Origin: Eutrigla gurnardus
Taxonomy: Eukaryota; Chordata; Actinopteri; Perciformes; Triglidae
Length of the DNA stretch: 64,000 nucleotides
Direction of reading: 5' to 3'
Assembly: GCA_963514095.1 (NCBI GenBank)
Contig: OY741280.1
Location: forward strand, 18,198,689 to 18,262,688
Part shown: piece after piece, positions 22,562 to 34,662 of the stretch
How positions within the stretch are numbered: the stretch's first letter is position 1
Layout: each line of letters opens with the position of its first letter
Notes under the pieces: model-generated
Told to the model about the DNA's origin: nothing
Databases searched by the model: none
Seen by the model: the letters and a program-made list of their open reading frames with translations, nothing else
Position numbers and translations under genes: made by a program

Positions 22562-23527
22562 GCGTGTTCCGCTCCCCATGTCAACACGGCACGCGGCTGA
22601 TAGCGAGGAACGACCAATAGAAGATGCTGAAGACGAGCCAAAACCATACGTACAGTTTGGGAACCGGGACAGCTGGTGTGGAGTTACCATGAGGGATGGG
22701 AAGACTCAAGCTGTGTTCAATGACTGCCTGTGTGATTTGAAATGTGTTGCAATGTAGTTATTCTGTCTGTAACAACAAGCCTGTGTACAGTAATAATAAT
22801 CATCTAGTATTATGTCTTGTTATGTGAACAGTTCTTAAATACCACATGCTTAAACACCCCGTTTATAAAACGTCTGATTAAATAACCTTCAAATTGACAC
22901 ATTATACACAGTCCTGACTGGGAAAAGAGGTTCAAAATCCAATAAAGAAGCAGAAAAATCGTTGCCGTTTTCAATTTAATTCACTTTAAATACGATAAAC
23001 ACAGTTAAATATTTATCTTAACAAATATTAAGAATGCGATTACAGTATAACAAGTTACTTTCATAACCCACATCCACGTACTGCTGGTAAACAATGTCAT
23101 AATATTCATAATAATACAGTGCATCTGGAATGTGTTTCCTTTAAACCTGGTTTGTAGCCAAAGCTTCTCTTCAAGGCACAGCAGCTCCCGTTACCGACGA
23201 CAACGAGGGCTGCTTACGGTGAACTTCCTGTCAGTCTGTAATATTCTCGTTGTGCGTATAAATCTTGGTAGAAAATACTTACTTTCCTCCTTCTTTTAGG
23301 AGCATGTTAAAGCTGGTTATAGAAAGTTAGTTTTTAGTGGCTCTCTCCTTCATTGCTGCCGACAGAAAACGTGCAGTAGAGGCTTCAAGTGCAGAATCCC
23401 TAAGCTTCCTCTACTTTTACAGTTTCTGTTGCTTTGTCCTCATCGTGCTCTACATTTTCCACTACATCTCACATTGTGCCAGATCTCTTTTTCATCCAAA
23501 AGTCCCAGCGACGGAAGATAAAAAAAA
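22562..23527. other. Spacer between trypsinogen and lipe, including the lipe 3'UTR
   Basis: I see no exon here. The lipe 3'UTR occupies the right side, with a possible reverse-strand ATTAAA at 22975-22980. The left side would hold the upstream region of the trypsin gene. Confidence 0.45.
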
Positions 23528-26500
23528 TCAGCTTGACGGAGTCTCGTCCAGCTTTGGCCGCTTGCGAAGAGCAGGCGTCAGGATTTCCCGCTGAAAAATC
23601 TTCCTGATTTGCTCCACGCAGATGTCCGCCGCGACCTCCGTCTCTTTGGCGAGCTGCGACAGGCTGAGGAAGCCGTGGGGCAGGTCCTCCACCACCGTCA
23701 GGCTCACGGGCTGGCCCATGTCTCGCAGCTTCTTGGCAAACATCACCGAGTCGTCCAGTAAGGCATCCAGAGCCGAGGCCTGTGAGGACACACGGAGGAA
23801 TCAGCAAACAAGGACCGAAAAACTCATACACAGATACTTTACATCACGGCCGGCCATTTTGAAAAGACTTGAAAAGACGTGAAACTTGTTTGGGAAGGTA
23901 CTGTGGATTCATTTTGTGTCTAAAAACGCTTATTTAAAGAGATAGAGAAACTTGTTTGATTGGTTCACTGATTTAGCATTAAGTAAGTAAAAGGATGTCT
24001 GATGATCAGGCTCAAAATCGTACTCATCGCCAGGATCATTTCACCAGATCTGGTCACGTTACACATCACATGTTGAAAATCATTGCAGCCAAGAAGAGGA
24101 AACTCTCACCACTATGTGAACGGGTGGAAGACCTCTCAGCATGTCGTTCGGAGCCAGCAGCGGCGACACAAACGGGTTCCTGATGATGGGGCAGGAAGTT
24201 GGGCGAATGAAAGCGTGGCACTCGGAGCGCAGGGGCTCAAAGCCTTCTGGGTAATTCAGGCTGCCGTTTCCGCAGTTGGGTGCCGGGGTGTGAGTGGATG
24301 CCCTGCGAGCCGCGTTGCTCTGAGATCTCCTCCGCGCTCCGGCTGTCGTCCCCTTGGGATCCAGGTAGGACTGGATCCAGTTGGAGGCCCCCTGGGTGAG
24401 ATCGCCGAGCAGAGCGGCGGTGTCTCGGCCCAGGGCGCTCAGACTGCCGCTTCCCACCGCCGTCTGCACCGTCTGAGAGTCCTCACCTGGGACGGAGACG
24501 ACGCGACGTCAGCCGACGCGTCAGAGAAACACAAAGGCGGCGTCGCCACACACATACCTGCATAGGCGTTGATGCACTTCGTGAGGACCCCGAGGGGCAA
24601 CAGCGGGTCGATGAGCGTGAGCAGGCGGGAGGGCGAGGCGTCGGTGGTGAGCAAGGTGGCCGGGTAGGCCGCCATGATGCCGTCGGGGACTCGGATGCCT
24701 AAGGATATGGCCTTCATGGACACGGTGATGCCGAGGTTTCCTCCGGCGCTGTCGCCCGCCAGACAGACGCACTCCGCCGTGGAGCCTGAGACACACAGAC
24801 AACGCTGTCAGCGCATGAACAACGATGAGGATCTCAAACCATATTAATGAAGATTATTCGGTAAATCCCTTTACACGACCATTACACGCTGAAATGGTAG
24901 GATTCCCCAGCTTTACACGTGTTTCGTCAGCGTACACTGAGTGCATTTGAATTGAACAGGACAGTCGTTTGGATAAAACTTGCTATTTACAACACATTTA
25001 TACTAGAAATAATCATTAGTTGCAGCATTAGTTCTATTAAACCTTTTATAATCATATGTCTTTACTTTTCTCCAGCTTTTCTGCATGTGAGTGGGCACAT
25101 ATGCCACTTTCCATGTTCTGATAATGTACAGATAACACCTCCCATGCCACATTCAGATACCAGTAACACCATATAGAGGACTGGTACACTGTGTTCATGT
25201 GCTATCTATCTGCAAAAGGGAACATTTGCCAAGGTGTGCAGATTCTTCCTGTACATAGAAAGCCGTCTGTAGAGCTGCCAGTCTGAATACATTGGTGCAT
25301 ATACATTTTGAAAATTTCAAAACTTCTATTTTATTCATTGATTTCTTATCTTTATGAAGTTAAACAGTAACTTCCTTGAAGGAAAAAGCATTCCTGCAGT
25401 AATAAATTCACAGTAAGTCCTCAAATATGACCAGACTGACATATTAACCAGGTAAAATGAAAGACATGAATAATGTGACGCCAGTTAACACACCCAGCAG
25501 GTGACAGTTGTTCAGAGCCCAGCAGTAGGCGTAGAAACATTCCTCCAGAGCTCTGGGAAACGGAGCTTCGGGTGACAGCGAGTAGTCCACGGAGAGGATA
25601 GGTACGCCCAGCTCCTTCGACCAACTCCGCAGATAATTCTGATTCATCGGGATACAGAGCAGAATAAACACGTGTGATTTCACTGGATATAAGAAAGTAG
25701 TAGTAGTAGTATTCGTAGCAGCATTGTGTACCTCGTGAGATTTGGACGTCTGGGCCACGAAGCCCCCCCCATGGAAGTGGATGAGCAGCCAGGGGGAGCG
25801 AGGCTGCTTCTGCACCCAGGGGAGATGGGCCGCGGAGATGGGAGGAGGATCGGTTCGAGAATAGGCTAGCAACTCTTCACTCTCCTAAAACGTTAGAGAA
25901 TAATTCAATAATTAAAATAATGACACAAAAATGACCTTTTCCGATCTCCATGAACACATTTTATGTGTCATAATATCACTTTATATTAAATTTAAAAAAA
26001 AGCGATATCACGGTTGTTTGTTTTCTGTATCAGAAATCAACCTCCCCCTGTACCGGACGTGTGGAGCCTCACCTGTCCTTCTCGAAGCTCACAAGAGATC
26101 AGACGCATGTGGACCGGCCCGGGGCCCCAGTGGGCGATCGGGGGTGACACGGTGGCCGTTAGACTGGGGTCTGAGGCCAGAGGGAGGCGCAGAGGGACAG
26201 GAGGCAAAGTCAGGGTGAAGTTCATCTGCACGGGGCTGGAGGCTATTCTGCTGAAGCCCTGGACGGAGAGAGGCATGCAGGGGGCGGTTAAAACGCTACA
26301 GAGGCCTTTTAGCCAACATGAAAGTCAGACGAAGAATATTTGCCCCTGCCTACTGTTAAAAGGCCGGACTCCGTGAGGTTCCAGAAGGACTTCCAGAACT
26401 GCATGTCCAGGTTCTGAGTGATGCGTTCGAACTCAGCGCCCCGCAGCTCTGGATCGATGACGTACTTCCCCGAGGTGAGGAGGGAAAGGGCTGCCAAACC

Positions 26501-29500
26501 TGGAGGAGGAGGGAGGATTTTCAAGCATGAACAAGACCACAACAGCAGTGACATCATCCACCAAGAAACTTACCCAAACCAGACTGCTGTTTACCGTACG
26601 TCTCTCCATACGTCACCATGCTTATGACGACGGTCTGGAGGAACGGACGCAGAGTCGGCGAGAACTGTGAAAAAGAAACAATGGACAGATAATAAGAGCT
26701 TTGTTTTTTTGAAATAATTAAACGGATTCACACATTTTTATTCTTACAGGCTTGTATCCAAGTTATCTGAACCACATTTTGGTGCAGAGAAGGATAAAGT
26801 TGTGTTGGCTGACCTGAAAGCCCAGGCAGCGGCCGTAAAAGCAGGCTTTGTGCATGGAGCTGTACTCCTGCACAAACCTGCCGCTCAGGTCCCCGCCCTG
26901 CGGGGAGTACAGCTGGCCGCAGTGGTTGTCGTTGAGCAGCCGCTGGGCGAGGTGGAGCAGGGCGCGCAGCTGGCACAGAGCGCTGCAGTACGCCTCCATC
27001 TCCGAGGCGTTGTGGTCCGCCCGGAAGAAGGCACCGTTGAGATTGGAGGCAATGTAGCGGCCCTTGTGAATGATGTGCAAAAGGCAAGACAGCAAGACCT
27101 GAGAGAAGGGAGGAAACATTATGTAACTGTGTGAAGGTAGAGAGTCTGCATTTAAACCATAAGGGTGATTCATATTTTTGTTAGCAACACTGACGATTAG
27201 TACAGATAATAGCCTGATGTAGCTTTCTCTGTGCTGTAGAACATGATAAAGAACAAAGAGCCACACCAAGTCCCACAGACAGGGGAGGGGAGTACGAAGA
27301 CACAAAATAACACATTGGTTTTGGTGTATTAATGCGATTTTTTTGTCAAAAATTCAGAATAACTCCAGTCTCATCCAACAAAACAAAGCCAGTTTCATTT
27401 CTAACACACTTCTATCAAACATAGAACAAATAATTGGGATTTCTTACTTGAAGTATTTAAAAGAAATGTAATAAATACATTTAAAAAATAAAATGCTTTG
27501 ATTTGAAGATGTAGTTTTGGTAGTTTATCAACAAAAGAGACGTTTTTAACGTTGAAACATGAAAGATGACCTTTACCCGAGTCTTATCACTGTACTAGAG
27601 CAGGGAAAACGTCTGATGGACAAAATGTTTTACATGCTAGTTTTCATTATTTTCTGACATTTTACAGACTAAATGGTAAATAGATTCATCAAGAAAACAA
27701 TTAATAATGAATATAATTGTTAGTTCCAGCCGTTTTTAGCCTTTTACATGTTACATTAACAAAAAAACAAGCCAGAATCAAGCAGTAAATTCACTTGTTT
27801 TTGTATAATAAGTCATTAGTAGGAGCAGTGGGTTCAGCCATACCTTGGCCAGGGTGCGGTAGCCATTCCCAGGCGTTTGTGCATCAAAGTCGTAATGGTG
27901 GAAGACGGCGGTGAAGCTGGCGACCACAGGCTCCAAGGCTCGGCCGTGCTCCTGGATCTCTCTCATGCACGTAACCAGGCGCTTGGCAACGGCGCCGTAC
28001 GGCAAGTCATGGCCACACAAAATAGAAACGTTGTCTTCACATACTGTCTCCAAGGCCGCAAACACAACTTTGTAATCCATATCTGGTTCTGGGAGAGAAC
28101 GGAAGACAAGAAGACCCTTATTAAACCTCCTTTATATCCGCCTCGGCAGCTCCCGACTCAGCAGGCATGTGATGTGCACTGTACCATCTTGAAGAAAAGA
28201 GGACCAACAAACACACAGATCTCAATGACCTCATCTGCTGCAGGCAAAAACTCGTTTGATTTGGTGATTACAGACTTGTTATCTGCTTGGTCAGGGGTTG
28301 AAGTTCCACTGCAGCCTGAGGAGAGTACTTTGACACGAGGCCAGTTATGACTAGACAACACTGAGGGCATCACGCACTGGAGATGATTTTAAACAACAAC
28401 AAAAAACAATAGTCTACATGGAGTGTACAATGAGCCTTTTACGTTAATAATAATAATAATAATAAGAAGAAGAAGAACACTAAGACAAGGACGGGATGAA
28501 ATGACTGGATGTCTTACGCAAATGTGCCTATCTGTTGTTTGATTGATTGCAAATATTGAAAACTTGTACATCAAGAGTCTGCTCTCTGTCTAGATATCTG
28601 AGAAAAATATATGTTGTGCAAGAGAATGGCATCATTGTTTTATTCCCTCACATTTAAGGTCCAGCCAGCATTTTTTAAATAGCTTATAAGGCTTTTTTAT
28701 ATAAAGTGGAGGAGGTTCATAAACAATTATAGCATGGAGAACATCCCTCAGGATGACATTCATCATACATGTCACCAAGCATTATTAAAACCATGACGTT
28801 GAGGCCCACGTAGACAGTAGACATATTGTGCATCGCAGATTTGAATATCTTTAGAAGTAGGAAATCTCCACTGAGTCAACAGCAGCTGTCGTATTTAGCC
28901 TGAAGAAAAAAGTAAAATCAGCACGCTGTTCGAAAACACTGAATGCTTTTATCACAGTTCGGACACATGCTGGATTGTGTTTTTCCCATTTCTGCGTACG
29001 AGTACCCAATGTCTTAATGGGCATTCTGCACAGTATCCTTTAGCAACCTGCATGAGACATGCAGGCCTCGACTTCTCCATGCCCCTAGGCTCCAGTTGTA
29101 TCTGCATTTGAGCACAGGCTGTAGCAAAGAAAAGCCCCCTTATTTATTTATGTGTTTGTTTATTTGATTCTGACATGTTTGTCTGCAGATATGATTAGTG
29201 CTAGATGTGCTTTCGGAAGTATAATTTGTTGGTAGAATAGATCCAACTTTTTTTTTTCCATGAAAACAGCCACATTTAAAAATACTGGCTACAAAGAATA
29301 CCAGAAAACAGCAAAAAAAACTCAATTAAATCAGGAATTTATAGCCTTTAGTTTCATTTTCACTTATTTTTAGTCCATGACCTTTCATTTTGTTTTGCAT
29401 AAAGCAGCACTTGAATCATTTTTGTTGCATTGCTTAATATCATCAGTTACCAAAACACAAAAAAAAACAAAAGGAAAAAGCGTGGGCTGTCGTGCAGCAG

Positions 29501-29570
29501 TCCCTTTAAACCCCAAACAGCTGATGACTGACGTAAACCTGTCAAACAGGCTCACCGTCCGACGCTGACG

Positions 29571-29645
<75 letters not shown>

Positions 29646-29973
29646 TCAAACGTGTATTAGCTGTTTTGAAAGACGTGCTTCTCCCGCTAGCTTGTCTCCA
29701 TTCCTTCACGCATACGTCACGGTGTCACGATCGCAGCTCGCGAGCGACGGTTAGCTAACAACTTCTCCCACAACAAGTTGGAGGACTTCAAAGTGTCCGT
29801 TACCTTGTTGCTTCCGGTTAGAACACGCCGTTAAAACACAACGACATAGTTTTAATGTTCGTCACTGACATCCGGCGTCACGACGAGACGCCCTAAATCG
29901 GTCAGACACGACAGATACGTGCACGTATATGTGTGTGACTGGTTTCAAACGGACTGCTCTTACCGGCCCGCAT
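23528..29973 (-). CDS. lipe: Hormone-sensitive lipase
   Basis: HSL is a cytosolic, lipid-droplet-recruited hydrolase of diacylglycerol, cholesteryl and retinyl esters, activated by PKA. Exons are 29964-29973, 27844-28088, 26814-27098, 26574-26664, 26354-26499, 26073-26258, 25732-25884, 25494-25638, 24558-24785, 24110-24486 and 23528-23779. Starting at MDYKVVFAAL (28080) gives 699 aa. An in-frame ATG in the preceding 10-nt coding exon would add MRAEPD. The N-terminal HSL domain includes LHKACFYGRCLGFQ-like and GAEFERITQNLD segments. The alpha/beta-hydrolase part has the oxyanion HGGG (about residue 353), the nucleophile elbow GDSAGG (Ser about 427), the acid in SALDALLDD and the His in EDLPHGFL. 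A regulatory module between elbow and acid carries RRRSQS and RRAS, both PKA-type sites where mammalian HSL is phosphorylated. The protein is complete and close to the mammalian short form in length. It lies about 1 kb from the trypsin gene, same strand. Confidence 0.95.
28089..29963 (-). other. lipe intron 1 with a (CA)n microsatellite
   Basis: This intron separates the 10-nt coding first exon from exon 2. It contains a (CA)n array at 29572-29642 and no other feature I can support. Confidence 0.6.
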
Positions 29974-30119
29974 CCTCTTCCTTGGCGTTCCTATCAGCGC
30001 GCCCCCGTGGAATGCTGGGTAACGTCATGTGAGCAGCAGAGCCCGAGGCAGCGCGTGCGCGACGCGCGTGCCCCCGCTGTTAGCATTAGCATGATGAATC
30101 AACAGGTAAGCTAACACTC

Positions 30120-31860
30120 ATATCGGGTCGGTGGCGTCAGTAGCCTTTCATTTAAGTACTGAACTTTACTTAAGTCTTTTATTTCACTTTCACCGCGGAA
30201 CATACCTTCACTAAGTTACATTATCTGTACAAATTACACAGGTTTGCACACAAAATATATGAAGAGTTTATAAATTATGATTATGAATGAACATTTCCTG
30301 CATTTAGCATTTTTTTGCTTTATAATAAAAGTGATACTTCAAGTACGTTTAGCTCATAATACATACATAGTATTTGAATGTAGGACTTTTAGTTGTTTTC
30401 ACAGTGTGCTGACTCCTGAATCCTACTTCCACCACTGCAAACAGTGTTTTTAATGATGATAAAGACTCACTGGTGGAAAGTAACAGTACATTTACTCAAA
30501 TACAATCATAAGATACTTTACTTGTCGACTGTGACATCAAATGTAGATTTACAAGTAATGTCTTCTGCGGGAAAAGGCCTATAAACTTGTGTCCTATAAG
30601 CATACAGACTTCTATAAAATTCTATATATGAGCTATTGTATTCTGTGTATAGTTGTGCTTCACTTGTTTATCCTCGTTGTCATAAATACAGAACAAACAG
30701 TTATGAGTATTAGAAATGTTGTGCATGTGCAGTATATACTGATGTGGATGTGGCGGTCTCTAGTGGCCATCAGAGGTTTTGCAACACTGAATGGGTCAGC
30801 TTTTCTACAGAGTGCCTCGACTTGGAAAAAAATACTTATTTTTGTAGACCTTGTTGTGATCAGATCCAGATATTATATTTAGAAAAAACAAACACTTTCA
30901 GTAAGTTGTAGTGGTGAATTTCCATCATCGGGATAATCATCACAACTGACTTGAAAAAGCTGTTAGCTGTCAGCAGGTTTGCTGCAGTTTGTACTATCAA
31001 CACTATTAGCACCGTTCCAATTCCAACTGTAATTGTGATTTTCTGATATTTATTAAATGATAAATAGAAATATTCTGCAGATTATCATGAATGCGGTATA
31101 TTTTTAATTTGATGTCCTAAAATTGGGATTTATTTTATTGTGGTCACCACATTTTCACTACTGCTTTAATGCTGATGATATCTCCCCATGTGAAGTCTGT
31201 ATGCTGTAAAATAAATGGTCAGTTGAGGCGTTTCAGTCAGCTGCATAATGAGACGGAAATTACTTATTATGATCTCCTCTATTTGTTCTTTTATTTAATT
31301 GAACAACATCACAAGGGCAGGGTAATCTTATAATTCATGACTAATCGTATGAAATTTAAACTATCTCCGAACCTCCCAGTTGCAGGTGACTCATGTTTTC
31401 TGCAGCATACAGCAGTTAACTAATTTATTGAGTGTGGTGTTCATTGTTCATTGTAATTGTTTCACGTATGACACAGCATTCAAGTGTTGATTCAACACTG
31501 TGTGGAACGAACACTACTTTTGTTGATGTGTCTTGTAGACTAGCAGCTGTTCGAAAGTTGTGATACACTTTAGCACTTCTAGTGTACAGTAAATTCAGAA
31601 ATAGTGACAGTGTACATATAAAAGGTCACCTCAGTGTCCTTCATCGGACTGATGTCCATGCAGGCTTCACTGCTATTATTTAACGTCCCCTCCTTTGCAA
31701 TTTGATACCATAAACAGGGCTGGAGACTCAGTGGATATTCAGTGACTTTTCGTAAACAGCTACATTCAGCAGTAGGAAAAACACAGTCATGTTTGTCGTT
31801 GTTTCAGACAATATTAAGAACAATCAGTCAGATGTCAAGAATAATCCCTGTATTTTGATT
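30120..31860. other. Gene-free stretch with old repeats
   Basis: I found no exon. A fragment near 30465-30520 (GGTGGAAAGTAACAGTACA, TTTACTCAAATACA) belongs to the teleost ACTTAAGTA-type interspersed repeat also seen in tomm40 and slc9a3 introns. The rest is AT-rich and featureless. Confidence 0.4.
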
Positions 31861-31863
31861 TGT

Positions 31864-32646
31864 CCAATCCAAATATTAACATTGAAAACATCACAATCAC
31901 CAGAATGAGGAAATGATATCCTTCTTCCTCGCTGGCGTTTTTTCCCAAATATGACTCAGCATTCTGTACCGTAAAACCTGATCACTTAACATGCACGTCA
32001 CTTCACCCGATTATTAGTGAAGTACTGTATTCAGTCTGGGTCCCAAGATGTGTGTTTGATTGTGTTTCTACTGTGTGCACAGTTGTCCATGTAAACATAC
32101 GATCAGTGAGCTGGGCTGGCTGTCAGTACTTCTAACGTATCGTCCAAAATAACCCAGTACCAAGTAACTTATTCAGTCAAACGATACCTACATTCGATCC
32201 CTTTCGTACCCGGATCTCAGGTTTTGCTGGCAGCCAATTGCCACATTCAAGCATTTGGAGTTGGCAGCACAGCCGCCAAGACGCCAGCAAAACCTTCCAA
32301 GTTATGGCGATAGATTCAAGTAAGTTGAATACAGTAAAATTGGTATCTAATGACATCGCTATGAGTACCAGTTGTACTCTGTTTTCTGCTAATTAGTGAA
32401 TAGCATGCTAACCTTCAAAACTAAGATAGTAAATATTGTCAGCATAGACCTGCCTAACATGCATGTTGTCATTGGGATCATGTTAGCATAATGATGTTAG
32501 CATTTAGCTCAAAGCGTTAAACTTGGCTGTAGACTTTTTATCTTGATAAATTATTTGATCCATCATCAGATTTGTTGCTTACTTATTTATCTTAATACCA
32601 ATATTTGCACAGCACTCAAATGGATGCTGAGTTATTGCATTTGGGA
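31864..32646 (+). repeat. Direct duplication, copy A
   Basis: This 0.78-kb segment recurs at 32768-33519. The first 450 bases match with only scattered substitutions; the remainder has small insertions and deletions. The perfect 13-base inverted repeat AGGTTTTGCTGGC (32219-32231) and GCCAGCAAAACCT (32283-32295) lies inside. The last third contains the phrase GATGTTAGCATTTAGC, which is common in fish repeats. Confidence 0.92.
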
Positions 32647-32767
32647 GAGCCAAATATTGTCTCCAAACTACTCATTTGGAGTGTTTGTGAGCATTAAAAC
32701 AAAAGCGGAGTGATTTATTGTCAGACACAAGCCTGTAAAATCAATAAGGTATTGTGGAGTAAAAACA

Positions 32768-33519
32768 CCAATCCAAATATTAACATTGAAAACATCACAA
32801 TGACCAGAATGAGGAAATTATATCCTTCTTCCTCGTTGGCGTTTTTTCCCAAATATGACTCAGCATTCTGTACCGTAAAACCTGATCACTTAACATGCAC
32901 GTCACTTCTCCCGATTATAAGTGACGTACTGTATTCAGTCTGGGTCCCAAGATGTGTGTTGGATTGTGTTTCTACTGTGTGCACAGTTGTCCATGTAAAC
33001 ATACGATCAGTGAGCTGGGCTGGCTGTCGGTACTTCTAACGTATCGACCAAAATAACCCAGTACCAAGTAACTTATTCAGTCAAACGATACCTACATTCG
33101 ATCCCTTTCGTACCCGGATCTCAGGTTTTGCTGGCAGCCAATTGCCACATTCAAGCATGTGGAGTTGGCAGCACAGCCGCCAAGACGCCAGCAAAACCTT
33201 CCAAGTTATGGCGATACTACACACTTGTGGCGTCAGATAAAATCAAGTCAGTTGAATACAGTAATATCGGTATCTAATGACATCGCCATGAGTACTAGTT
33301 GTACTCTGTTTTCTGCTAATTCCTAAGTCCTTCCAAACTAAGATAGTAAACATTGTCAGCATAGACCTGCCTAACACGCATAGTCATTGCAATCATGTTA
33401 GCATGCTGATGTTAGCATTTAGCACAAAGCGCTAAAACTTGGCTGTGGACTTTTTATCTTGATAAATGATTTTATAATTGCACAGCACTCAAATGGATGC
33501 TGAGTTATTGCATTTGGGA
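32768..33519 (+). repeat. Direct duplication, copy B
   Basis: This is the second copy of 31864-32646, offset by about 904 bases, with a 121-base spacer between copies. The inverted repeat is preserved here at 33123-33135 and 33187-33199. A short insertion after the inverted repeat and several indels mark the more diverged right part. Confidence 0.92.
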
Positions 33520-34079
33520 CTCAAGTAGATTCAATTGTCATGAAATCAAATCAAGGTCATTCTTTTAGTTGTACCACAAACCCACATGGCAGTCTGGTGC
33601 GAGTCTGATCTGGTTCCTGTTGATGTCTGACCTTAAAGGTCAAGTCACAAACATAGACCGCTGCCCTCGAAGAGACCCACATATTAACAGTGATCCAGGT
33701 GTCAGACCTATCTTAGGCCAGGGCAGCGATCGATGCTGACAGTTGACTTATTAACTATCAACAATGCTGCCGTGCAGACAGCTTCCCTGAAGTCCATGCT
33801 GGTGTCCTGGAAGAGAACACCAGCATGACACCATTTCCTACTTAAATTAATCATAACAGGGTGGGAGAGAGAGGTTAATGCTTTTTGCTCCTTTTGTTTG
33901 CCTTTTTTTTGTCCCTAATGTTCATATAGTGTTTGTTCTGTTGTAATGTAGTAAAAGTTAGACCATGTGATAAGGAGGAAGATGTGTGTGCTAATCCATG
34001 AGAAAATACCTGACCTTTCCTCATATGTTTCTAAATCTTTTAAAGGTGCTAAATATGAGATTGGGAGCGTTTCTCTTGT

Positions 34080-34330
34080 TCTCAACATGGGGACGGCTGA
34101 GCCGGCTGCTAACAGCTTGAGGTGCTAACAGTGCTAAAAATGGCAGCAGCGCTGACAGAGGTAACAATGTTTGTCTGAGGGGGAACTGGAGGTGTTGGGT
34201 GCTGCGACAACAATGTCTGTCGAGACGGCGTTATCAGCTGTAACCGCCCTATGGGAGCGGTGCAGAGTGCCGGCTCTGAGCTAGCTAGTGGGGCCCATTC
34301 ACATGCTCACACATGCTCAGGTAAACATGG
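34080..34330 (+). repeat. Probable interspersed teleost repeat
   Basis: The block GGAGCGGTGCAGAGTGCCGG, CTGAGCTAGCTAGTGGGGCC and CATGCTCACACATGCTCAGG resembles a repeat I associate with percomorph genomes. It is GC-richer than its surroundings. There is no open frame of interest. The family is not named because I cannot search. Confidence 0.35.
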
Positions 34331-34662
34331 CAAAATATCTGTATATCTGCACTTCAGATCCAGATATGTGGGTTTGACATGTCTTACTAAACCAGGACAT
34401 TTTAAGAGAATCACATTAAGCATTCAGTTCCTTCTTATTCAATACATAATATATGTTTCACGTTTCCTCATTGTTTGCCAATGAGATAATATTCGGGAGA
34501 CAATATTTATTCAAACACTCTCTTTCCTGTAAATTTGTTCTTTGGAATTGAATAAAATACTTTTTCTTTTTTAGGAAAGGCCCTGATTGCACATCTCCTC
34601 AACGACCTTTATGCTCCGACTTATCCAGAATAAGAATGAATAAAGTATCCCGAGGTTGCCGC

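Noticed and set aside
30088..30114. Possible plus-strand first exon ATGATGAATCAACAG|gtaagc opposite lipe
   Set aside because: The donor is good, but no following exon of any recognisable gene was found in the next 8 kb; it is too short to support a gene.
32710..33039. 109-codon open frame on the plus strand
   Set aside because: It lies in the duplicated noncoding segment and the frame is not preserved in the other copy.
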